From Legionella taurinensis (GTDB lineage Bacteria; Pseudomonadota; Gammaproteobacteria; Legionellales; Legionellaceae), in assembly GCF_900452865.1 (NCBI RefSeq), contig NZ_UGOZ01000001.1, positions 434,001-498,000 of the forward strand: 64,000 bases of DNA, given 5' to 3'. A program made the position numbers and the translations under genes. The notes beneath the pieces were generated by a model, which was not told the origin of the DNA, searched no databases, and saw nothing but the letters and a program-made list of their open reading frames with translations. Shown here one piece after another: positions 44,891-52,397 of this stretch (its first letter is position 1; each line of letters opens with the position of its first letter).

Positions 44891-45454
44891 CTGCGAATCA
44901 AGATGAAATCAAACTGTACTGCTTGGTCGGGGAGGCTTTATGCATGGTTCAGCATTTAGAAGATGCACTTAGTCATTCAATCACATTAAAAAGGGATGTG
45001 AAAAAACCTTATAGTATGCCTTTAATAAAAGCCAATGAGCTTTTAGAAGGATATCGCTTTTATACCCTTGGGAGAGCTATCAGTCTTGCTAAAAAAGAGG
45101 GTATATACACTGAGTCACTGCTGCAAAATTTAGAGATTTTTTTATCGGAAAGGAATTGGTTAGTGCATAAATGCATGCCTCAAAACAGGGAGGATGTGTA
45201 CTTTGAAACTAGCAAGAATAGGCTCTTTCATAAGATTAAGGGTATTACCGAACAGGCTCAAATTCTTCTACAGTTTATAGAGGCAGATCTTATTGATTTT
45301 TCATCATCAAATGGTCTCGATATGTCGGGTATTAAGGCAGTAATGCAGAAGTATTATGAATAAAGCAATACATACATTGATTTTAAATCCCTTGGACAAA
45401 TGAAAAATTTGAAATCAAAAGTGGCAAAAATAAATTTTTCAAGAATTATTATAA

Positions 45455-45478
45455 GCAAAAAAACAGGCGATTGCCTGT
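45455..45478 (-). terminator. Rho-independent terminator of the AlpA-like gene
   Basis: On the minus strand ACAGGC-AATC-GCCTGT is followed by TTTTTTGC, 25 bases after the alpA-like stop codon. Confidence 0.85.
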
Positions 45479-45502
45479 CTTTAAAAGATCTAGATTGCGG
45501 GA

Positions 45503-45724
45503 CTATTGAGCTGGAGAGTTCAATTCGTTAGTGATGTTCATATGCTGATTGATCCATTGCTGGATCACTTCAAAGTGCCAGGATAAAAGTGAACCGTTTA
45601 ATTTAATCGGTTTGGGGAATTTTCCAGTTAACCACCATCGTCGAAGAGTGATTCGGTTGACCCCGATGATTTGTTCGATATCACCCATAAATAAAATTTG
45701 TTGTTTGAATTCGGTCTGCAGCAT
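45503..45724 (-). CDS. AlpA-family DNA-binding regulator
   Basis: A 73-residue protein with a MerR-like winged helix-turn-helix: FMGDIEQIIGVNRITLRRWW followed by LTGKFPKPIKLNGSLLSWHFEVI (shown in part). This is the AlpA/prophage-CP4 regulator pattern, in which a small excisionase-like activator switches on an integrase or nearby genes of a mobile island. TAGGAG precedes the ATG. It is divergent from the peptide-methyltransferase pair, so it could control either the island or that operon. No integrase is present in the window. Confidence 0.85.
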   Translation of the reverse strand: MLQTEFKQQILFMGDIEQIIGVNRITLRRWWLTGKFPKPIKLNGSLLSWHFEVIQQWINQHMNITNELNSPAQ

Positions 45725-45942
45725 AATTAACTCCTAGCCTGATATTCTTATATTTCCATTTATCAAAATGCTCGATTCGTGCATTGATTTAATCATAACG
45801 AGTAGTTCCATGCAATATGTTTTCTATAATTGTTTTGTTATTGTTTTTTTAAATAAAAAATGAATTTTCAAAAGACGCTATACCTTTGATCATTTTGTTT
45901 ATACAATTCGCCATAGGAGTAATATTTACAGAGGAATTAGGG

Positions 45943-46107
45943 ATGAATTTACTAGATGCAGTAGAAAAATCGGTAGGTAATGAGTATTTTAATGACGGTG
46001 AGCACTCAGAAATGTGTTTGGATTTGCAAAAAATAGATACCAATCTATCACTTTTATTAAATCTACTTCATCAGCCCAATGCCAATAAAATTGTAAATAT
46101 AAAATAA
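45943..46107 (+). CDS. 54-residue peptide, candidate precursor of a methylated RiPP
   Basis: A short gene with a good ribosome site (AGAGGAATTAGGG before the ATG at 45943); the frame extends to 45886, but that start has none. The product begins MNLLDAVEKSVGNEYFND, continues through a leucine-rich helix (IDTNLSLLLNLL) and ends HQPNANKIVNIK. It has no known fold. Its stop is three bases before the ATG of a borosin-type alpha-N-methyltransferase, which has no ribosome site of its own, so the two are translationally coupled. In split borosin systems the precursor is a separate small helical peptide with a C-terminal core. The role as precursor is inference from context. Confidence 0.6.
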   Translation: MNLLDAVEKSVGNEYFNDGEHSEMCLDLQKIDTNLSLLLNLLHQPNANKIVNIK

Positions 46108-46110
46108 TTA

Positions 46111-46911
46111 ATGCACACACTTATTGTTGTAGGGTCTGGAATAAAGTCAATTGCTCATTTGACGGAAGAGACTAAACGAGTTATTCAAAGAGCGGATAAG
46201 GTTCTATATTTAGTTAATGAAGACAGCCTGAAAGAATGGATTGTTCGTGAGACTAAAGAATCTGAGTCGTTAGAGTCTATTTATTTTAATTCTGATAAAC
46301 GAGTTGATGCTTATCACAATATCACCACCCATATAATTAGCGAGTATCAACGGATTAAAAATCTTTGCGTAGTTTTTTATGGACATCCTACAGTTTTTGC
46401 TGAATCTGCCTTGAGTGCGGTAAAAAAAATCAGAGCTGAGAACGGAAATGCAGTAATATTGCCAGCAGTATCCTCTATGGATTGTCTCTTTTCAGATTTA
46501 CAAGTTGATCCCGGGGATCAAGGTTGTTTTGCTATTGATGCAACAGAGTTGCTAATTTATGAAAGGCGAATAGATGTATATGCGCACATCATTCTTTGGC
46601 AAATTTCCAATCTGGGTATGCATGACACAAAGCAAACTCAAAAACTAAATATTCTTTGTGATTACCTACGAACTTATTATCTTGATGAACAGCTGGTGTG
46701 TATTTATGAGGCAGCCATTCTGCCTACGCAAAAACCAAGAATTGAATGGATTAAACTGCGAGAATTAAAACAAGCCGTGGTTACCGCAGTTTCAACTCTA
46801 TATATACCCCCTATAACAAAGCAAGGTGTTAGTCAAAAATATCTGGATCTTTTGGAAATGGATGCTCAGAATTTTAAGCTATCTAACAAGTCGCACACAT
46901 CCTCTAAATAA
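46111..46911 (+). CDS. Borosin-type peptide alpha-N-methyltransferase (tetrapyrrole methylase fold)
   Basis: A 266-residue SAM-dependent methylase that resembles fungal OphMA, the enzyme that methylates backbone amides of omphalotin. Shared segments are TLIVVGSGIKSIAHLTEE (residues 3-20), RADKVLYLV, CVVFYGHPTVF (86-96), LPAVSSMDCLFSDLQVDPG (117-135), GCFAIDATELL (138-148) and HIILWQISNLG (159-169). R64 and Y68 sit where OphMA has its catalytic arginine and tyrosine, and Y90 where it has another active-site tyrosine (from memory of that structure). In OphMA the substrate is fused to the C-terminus; here no core peptide is fused, and a small gene precedes it, as in bacterial split borosins. A tetrapyrrole or diphthine methylase is less likely. 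Confidence 0.85.
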   Translation: MHTLIVVGSGIKSIAHLTEETKRVIQRADKVLYLVNEDSLKEWIVRETKESESLESIYFNSDKRVDAYHNITTHIISEYQRIKNLCVVFYGHPTVFAESALSAVKKIRAENGNAVILPAVSSMDCLFSDLQVDPGDQGCFAIDATELLIYERRIDVYAHIILWQISNLGMHDTKQTQKLNILCDYLRTYYLDEQLVCIYEAAILPTQKPRIEWIKLRELKQAVVTAVSTLYIPPITKQGVSQKYLDLLEMDAQNFKLSNKSHTSSK

Positions 46912-48180
46912 TTTGGCATCACTGGAAAAGCTGGTGACGTTATTACAATGTGAGAAAGCAAACCGTTTATCAGACTCTAACAGTTCTAATGGATTTTTTA
47001 TGGTTTGTTTTCCTGTTGATTTGTAATGGTAAAATGAAAATTCGGTTTCCATGCTCACATGATACAGGGAGCTACCGAAGGCATCACCATTCTCTTCTGT
47101 AAATTCCTCTTGATAGGCAAGTAAAACATTTTTCAGGGTTTCCAGTTCAGTTAATGTGCTGTTACTTTGGTTCGTTTTAAAGGTATTTATTTTGGCAAAA
47201 GGGCATTGTAATGGATAATAAACGCTGTCATTTTTTTCACTCAAAGAAGAGGGAACCATTAGCGTAGGAGTATATTCAAGACCATAGCATTGATTATAAA
47301 TTTTTTGGATAGCTTGAACTGGGAAATATTGGTCATCAATAGCCGGTTTAACTCCGATGCCTGATCCCATACAAATATTAAAGATATACTTCGCTGTATC
47401 CATAATAAAAGGAGTGGGTCTAAACCGATTAACTTTTTTTGCGCTTAAAAACAGATCGTTACAAGAAGCATCATAAGTATTTTGGGTGATTTTTTTTCTC
47501 AACGACTCTGAAAAATAGAGTTTTAACTTAAGCCATTTATCATTGTTTTGGACTTCTTTAATAAACTGTTCTGAAAAATAAAGAATTTGGCTATACCAAT
47601 TAGGTTGAGTATTCTTATCCTGCAGAATTTCTTTGAATATTTGGTAGTGCTCATAAGGTGATTTAGGTGCGGAAACAGATACATTAAAATGTTTTTGAAT
47701 TCTTACGTGTTTTCTTTGGCAACCAATATTTGGTAACAAGAATGATGATAATGCACCGGAAGATACCGATAACACGTTGTTATCAATAGTTTTGTCTTCA
47801 TCAAATACAACTTGCATATTGAAAATAGCGCCCGGACCTTGTACACAGTCAGGAAATATACGCTCATTTTCTCCAAAGTAATGCCATTCACAGTATTTAT
47901 CCAGGATCATGCCTAAAGGCAGGCTATTTTTACCATAGCCTAAGTGCTTAAAAAGATCGTTGTCAGTATGCTTGCTATCAATTTTTTCCAATTTGCCCGA
48001 AGCAGTTGGTAAGTAAGCATGATTTTTAACACCAAAATGTTCACCGAACTCATATTTGGCAAGAAAAAATGGGATTCCATCATCAGGGGTAATTTGCTCA
48101 ATTACTTGGTATATAGAGGGGTTGATTGTTTTTACTTTGTGCTTGATTTCTTCCCATGAAACTTTTTGAATGCTGTTCAT
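46879..48180 (-). CDS. Protein of unknown function beside the borosin-type genes
   Basis: A 433-residue soluble protein; no signal peptide or membrane segment, and no family that I recognise. Visible features are several cysteine and histidine residues (KYCEWHYFGENERIFPDCVQ in the first third, CPFAKINTF late), an aromatic-rich central part, and FGSSLYHVSMETEFSFYHY near the end. It converges on the methyltransferase gene with a 33-base overlap and runs divergently from the peptide transporter gene, with about 130 bases between. A tailoring enzyme for the methylated peptide would fit the position, but nothing in the sequence proves it. Confidence 0.65.
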   Translation of the reverse strand: MNSIQKVSWEEIKHKVKTINPSIYQVIEQITPDDGIPFFLAKYEFGEHFGVKNHAYLPTASGKLEKIDSKHTDNDLFKHLGYGKNSLPLGMILDKYCEWHYFGENERIFPDCVQGPGAIFNMQVVFDEDKTIDNNVLSVSSGALSSFLLPNIGCQRKHVRIQKHFNVSVSAPKSPYEHYQIFKEILQDKNTQPNWYSQILYFSEQFIKEVQNNDKWLKLKLYFSESLRKKITQNTYDASCNDLFLSAKKVNRFRPTPFIMDTAKYIFNICMGSGIGVKPAIDDQYFPVQAIQKIYNQCYGLEYTPTLMVPSSLSEKNDSVYYPLQCPFAKINTFKTNQSNSTLTELETLKNVLLAYQEEFTEENGDAFGSSLYHVSMETEFSFYHYKSTGKQTIKNPLELLESDKRFAFSHCNNVTSFSSDAKLFRGCVRLVR

Positions 48181-48311
48181 TCCTAAACACCTTATAAATC
48201 AATGCACTTACAATTATCTCAATTTATAAAAATAGATAAATGCTGAAAAGACTTAATACTAGCCAATTTTAATGGTAGAGTCACCCACCAAAAGGAATCC
48301 AGGGAGAAAAA

Positions 48312-49799
48312 ATGATTAAATCATTGCAACGAATGCCGAAGGGAGTGACCCCGCTATATTTCATACAGGCTTTTTCAACATTTTCATACGCTATTCTCTA
48401 TTCATCCCTATCGCTCTATATCACGAAACAGCTTGGTTTATCCAATACAGTTTCAAATAGTATCGTTGGCCTATTTTTAGCCTTTAATTTCGTACTGCAT
48501 TTGGTAGGCGGATTAATGGGAGGACGCTATCTTAGCAACCGTGCCTTATTTTTTATTACTACCATCATACAAAGTTTGGGCATTTTGTTTTTGATTTTTT
48601 CCCAAGCCTCAACTCTTTATTTGGGCTTAAGTTTATTTTTAGTGGGATGTGGACTCAATACCACTTGTTATAACACTATTTTAACCCAGCGCTTTGATCC
48701 AGATGATAATAGAAGGGATAAAGCCTTCTTTATGAGCTATTCAGCAATGAATGTTGGGTTTTTTGCAGGTTTTATTATTAGTGGGTTTTATGATTATTCT
48801 AATCAATATCAACAAATATTTTCCGCAAGCCTCTTTATCAATATTATTACGTTACTTTTAATGGCTTTTAGTTGGGCTGATCTTGCTGATAAAAATACAC
48901 CTTTGATGGAATTGAAGGATCGCAGTAGCCGGAGAATGAAGCATTTGTTAGGTATAACAGGCACAGTTCTACTTGTCCCTTTCCTGATGGTCTGTTTTAA
49001 CTCAGCGGATTTTAGTAACGGAATGGTTTTGGTGGTAAGTATTATCATGTTCTTTGTTATTGTTTTTTTAAGACAGAAGCAACCGCTAAAGGCAGATAAA
49101 CAAAAAATTAAAGCTTATTTAATCCTGACGGTAACTTCTATAATCTTCTGGATGATTTATTACACCGGTCCCATGGGTATAACCATTTTCATTAAAAATA
49201 ATGTTGATAAGCATATTTTAAGTTATGAATTGGCAACTCAATGGATTTTAAATATCAATGCCATAATTATCATCGTTGGTGCTCCAATTACTGCACTAGT
49301 TATTAATAAGTTACAATCAAAAGGCTTTAATTTCTCTGTTTCCATGCAGTTTGTATGGGCCTTTATATTTCTGGCACTTTCTTTCTTTTTATTAGCTTGT
49401 GGTGTGATGTTTTCTGATAGTCATGGTTTTAGCAGTATTAATTGGGTGATATTGCATTTAGTGACTCAATCCATTGCTGAGTTACTTATTGGTCCAGTAG
49501 GGTATGCAATGATAGGACGAATTGCCCCTCCCAAATTACAAGGGATTTTAATGGGTACCTGGATGATGGTTTCTGGGGTTTCAGCTTCTTTATCAACTTA
49601 TTTTTCTAACGCGATGATGAAAACAGATTCTATTGATCCTTTATCGACGAATGCTGATTATCTTTATGTCTTCAATCAACTGGGGGGCTGGGCATTAGTA
49701 GCCGCAGTATTTTTGTATTTCATTGCTGGAAAAATTCGTAATCTCATTGATAATACAAAAGCACCAGAAAGCACAATAATTGAAACAATTACTGCTTAA
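48312..49799 (+). CDS. POT/PTR2-family proton-coupled peptide transporter
   Basis: A 495-residue MFS membrane protein with 12 to 14 hydrophobic segments. The POT signatures are visible: FSTFSYAILYSSLSLYITKQ in helix 1, LVGGLMGGRYLSNR in the helix 2-3 loop, and FFMSYSAMNVGFFAGFIISG in helices 5-6. The canonical ExxERFxYY of helix 1 is not preserved, so proton coupling may differ. E. coli DtpA-type members import di- and tripeptides. Next to a peptide-modifying methylase it could import substrate or move the product. GGAG lies before the ATG. Confidence 0.85.
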   Translation: MIKSLQRMPKGVTPLYFIQAFSTFSYAILYSSLSLYITKQLGLSNTVSNSIVGLFLAFNFVLHLVGGLMGGRYLSNRALFFITTIIQSLGILFLIFSQASTLYLGLSLFLVGCGLNTTCYNTILTQRFDPDDNRRDKAFFMSYSAMNVGFFAGFIISGFYDYSNQYQQIFSASLFINIITLLLMAFSWADLADKNTPLMELKDRSSRRMKHLLGITGTVLLVPFLMVCFNSADFSNGMVLVVSIIMFFVIVFLRQKQPLKADKQKIKAYLILTVTSIIFWMIYYTGPMGITIFIKNNVDKHILSYELATQWILNINAIIIIVGAPITALVINKLQSKGFNFSVSMQFVWAFIFLALSFFLLACGVMFSDSHGFSSINWVILHLVTQSIAELLIGPVGYAMIGRIAPPKLQGILMGTWMMVSGVSASLSTYFSNAMMKTDSIDPLSTNADYLYVFNQLGGWALVAAVFLYFIAGKIRNLIDNTKAPESTIIETITA

Positions 49800-49970
49800 C
49801 AGGCGCCCTGGACTAAAAGTTTATATTGACTATTAGTAATACAATTCTGCATTTTATTCCCAACATTCTCTAGGTAAAAAAACTAATTTTTTTACCTACT
49901 GCATTATGTTTTACTGCTTTCAGGGGTAGTGAATGAGCCCCTGTTGTTTGAATAAAGGGGAGATTGTTAC

Positions 49971-50213
49971 ATGGGATGTTTAGCCGAAGTTTTGGCATCA
50001 GAAGTTGTTGTACATTTTGAGCGTAGAAAAGAAGCGCAAAAATATTTAATTGAATTTATTCTGACACACGGTAATTATGATTTGAAAACCCTCGCTGAAG
50101 TTCTTGATGTGAGCCCGCTTTTGCTCAGTAAAGTTGTTAGCGGATCTAGCTATCTTGAGGATGCGGTTGCTTTAAGGTTGCTTGAGTGGTTCTTTATTTT
50201 TATTGGTGAGTGA
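49971..50213 (+). CDS. Small predicted helix-turn-helix protein
   Basis: An 80-residue protein. The centre reads NYDLKTLAEVLDVSPLLLSK, a plausible helix-turn-helix, and the C-terminal helix is LEDAVALRLLEWFFIFIGE. AAAGGGGAGA lies seven bases before the ATG, an excellent ribosome site. A GGGG/CCCC hairpin is just upstream. It looks like a small regulator or antitoxin-like protein, but no partner gene is adjacent. I do not recognise the family. Confidence 0.6.
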   Translation: MGCLAEVLASEVVVHFERRKEAQKYLIEFILTHGNYDLKTLAEVLDVSPLLLSKVVSGSSYLEDAVALRLLEWFFIFIGE

Positions 50214-50320
50214 AGCTAATTGAGGCAAGTAATCTGTTAGTGTTGATGAGATGTAATTCAGTTGATATTAATGCAGACTTCTTAATGTGTTTTACTTGCT
50301 CACTGGAGTAAATATAGTTT

Positions 50321-51553
50321 TTAAAGACCATACTTAGTCACCATATTGTCGTCGGAAGAAATATTTGGAGCTATATCATTGTTTTGTAATTGCTTCACAC
50401 TTTGTTTGAAATGATTTGTTATTTCTGGGCCATTATCAACAGGACTTATTTTGGCTAATGAGCGAATTGAATTAACTGTTTCTGTTATAGCGTCTGGTAC
50501 TTTGGGTGGGTTCACATCATTAAAGCCACAATAGGTAGATAACCATTCAAATAATGGTTTTATATTGCCAACAACAGGCTCTGCTACCAGTTGAAACACA
50601 GAAGGGCCGTTCATTGAATTTGCAAAACTTACCACACAATCACCAGTTTCCATATCCATAGCACAAAATGAAATAGATCCAGTATTATTTCCCCAATGAA
50701 AGGCAGTAGTTTTATCTGACTCTTTGTTACTGTAAACCCCCATTCCCAAACCCCATTGGACTTGTGAGGTTTCGGGTGAAGTAGTGGGAGGGAGTTTTGA
50801 TAGAGCGCCTGTCAATAGTGTTGATTTAAGATACTCATTTTTAAAACAATACTGTAGAAAGGTGATGTAGTCCTCTGAGGTTGTAAGCATAGAACCTGCA
50901 GCGATCCCTGGTACATCGTCTGCTAATGGGGGTAAAGGGGTATGAGGACCATCAGGATAGGGATCTGGCTGGTGCGCTTTGGCAACATCCCGAGGGGTAC
51001 CATTGAGATGACCGTCTGACAACTGCCTCATAAAGGTAGAGCTCTTCATACCCGCTTTTTTAAAAAAATATTGAGCAATTTCTTCCCATTTCTTGCCCGT
51101 TTTTTCCTCAACAACCTGCTTTAAAAAATCAAGTGCTACCCCTGAATAGGTAAATCGAGTGTTAGGTGTTGCGATAAATTTTGTTCCGTCATCACCATCC
51201 TGGCCAAAGTTTGCTAAACCAGAACATTGTCCAATAATCATACGAGTTGTAAGTGCTCGATAATGTGGGTCTTGCTTAAGTTCTGAGGGTCCATAGTCAG
51301 CAATATCCGCTAGAGGTGTGTCTAAATCCCATTTACCCTGATCAACCAAATCTAAAACAATAGCCGATGATACGGGTTTACTTAGGGATGCCGCTTGAAA
51401 TAAAGTATTTGTATCAACATGGGTTGGTGCTGATGTGTCAGTCTCTCCATTAGCCACAGTATGTCGAGTGCCTTTTTGACACCAAGATAACGATAATGCA
51501 GGAATATTTGCATTATCAAGTAGCTCTTTCATTAACTCTTGTCGTTCTTGCAT
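50321..51553 (-). CDS. Beta-lactamase-fold serine hydrolase (S12), no signal peptide
   Basis: A 410-residue class C beta-lactamase/esterase-type protein. The catalytic SxxK is ASLSKPVSS (S56, K59), the tyrosine motif is FTYSGVALDF (Y136-S-G), and the third motif is FHWGNNTGS (about 286-292). It lacks any N-terminal signal, so it is cytosolic or exported by another route such as Dot/Icm. The last 60 residues after SLAKISPVDN are a polar tail. The active-site Y-S-G instead of Y-x-N is more like esterases or D-aminopeptidases than true beta-lactamases. It has a divergent paralogue at 52398. Confidence 0.82.
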   Translation of the reverse strand: MQERQELMKELLDNANIPALSLSWCQKGTRHTVANGETDTSAPTHVDTNTLFQAASLSKPVSSAIVLDLVDQGKWDLDTPLADIADYGPSELKQDPHYRALTTRMIIGQCSGLANFGQDGDDGTKFIATPNTRFTYSGVALDFLKQVVEEKTGKKWEEIAQYFFKKAGMKSSTFMRQLSDGHLNGTPRDVAKAHQPDPYPDGPHTPLPPLADDVPGIAAGSMLTTSEDYITFLQYCFKNEYLKSTLLTGALSKLPPTTSPETSQVQWGLGMGVYSNKESDKTTAFHWGNNTGSISFCAMDMETGDCVVSFANSMNGPSVFQLVAEPVVGNIKPLFEWLSTYCGFNDVNPPKVPDAITETVNSIRSLAKISPVDNGPEITNHFKQSVKQLQNNDIAPNISSDDNMVTKYGL

Positions 51554-51838
51554 AAAACACCACTGCAGCCAATAAAATGTTTTTTTTGGGGCTCATTAGC
51601 CCATAAATTATAATTGCTTTTATTTTACACAATTCAGGGGGTGTCATTTTTGAATTTTAAATTTTTTACAAAAAGTTAACAATTTGAGTTATCAATAATC
51701 AATCAAGTCTGACCCAATTGATTATCTTTGCATAATTAAATCCTGATCCCGCCATCAAATTGAATTTTATCTTTATAATAATAGAGGAGTTGATTTGATT
51801 AATCTTATTACTGAATTTCAGAGAAATAATTTTTTTAA

Positions 51839-52261
51839 TTAACCTAAGTTTTTTCTTAAATAAATTCTGTCATGCCCTAATAAATAGTCTTCAAGTCGTC
51901 CAATTACAAAAAAACCTTGTTTTTTATAAAAATCAACGGCTTGGAACTCATAGGTATCAACAAAGATTTTTTTTACATTTTTAATGGTTGCTTGATTAAA
52001 TAGTTCATTGAGTAATCGAGAGCCTACCCCTTGTTCTCTGTAATTCTCCTCAACCCATAATATGTCAATGTAAAATGCATCACTATGTTCCCAAATAGTA
52101 GCACCACCTATGATTTCATTTTTATTGTTTTGAGCGAAAATACTAAATGGACTGGCTTTTTCATGGAGGTATTTAGCATTAAAATCTACTATTCCATTTC
52201 TTAAACGAGCATTACTTTCATCACTAGGATTATTATCAACCAATATATTAACTGTGCTCAT
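51839..52261 (-). CDS. GNAT acetyltransferase
   Basis: A 140-residue GCN5-related N-acetyltransferase. The acetyl-CoA motif A is YIDILWVEENYREQGVGSRLLNEL (key part REQGVGSRLL) and motif B is IFVDTYEFQAVDFYKKQGFFV (key part AVDFYKKQGF). Similar stand-alone GNATs acetylate drugs, polyamines or proteins; the substrate is not shown. The 285 bases on its downstream side, 51554-51838, hold no gene that I can support. Confidence 0.88.
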   Translation of the reverse strand: MSTVNILVDNNPSDESNARLRNGIVDFNAKYLHEKASPFSIFAQNNKNEIIGGATIWEHSDAFYIDILWVEENYREQGVGSRLLNELFNQATIKNVKKIFVDTYEFQAVDFYKKQGFFVIGRLEDYLLGHDRIYLRKNLG

Positions 52262-52397
52262 TCTGTATGCCTCTATGGTTCTTTATAGAATTTGACAAAT
52301 TATATCGTAAATAAATTGTAACAAGAGGGGTTGTTCAAAATCAGTCTCACCAAAATATTATATAATAAGCTAATGGCACCTAGCGAATAAAATCACT

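Larger units (their letters stand above)
43571..45363 (+). pseudogene. Unknown protein gene split by an ISL3-type element
   Basis: An ATG at 43571 starts a frame, MSPEYKRK, that runs into the IS after 25 bases. Removing the IS and one copy of the 8-bp duplication joins it in frame to 44891, giving PANQDEIKLYCLVGEALCM and then QHLEDALSHSITLKRDVKKP through to the stop at 45363. The rebuilt protein has about 165 residues, mostly helical, including NLEIFLSERNWLVHKCM. I do not recognise the family. Downstream of the IS, a TTG at 44923 or the ATG at 44941 could still allow a shortened product. The ATG at 43571 has no clear ribosome site, so the original start is probable rather than certain. Confidence 0.8.

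Noticed and set aside
45886-45942. N-terminal extension of the 54-residue peptide (MIILFIQFAIGV...)
   Set aside because: Hydrophobic and signal-like, but without a ribosome site; the ATG at 45943 has AGAGG at good distance.
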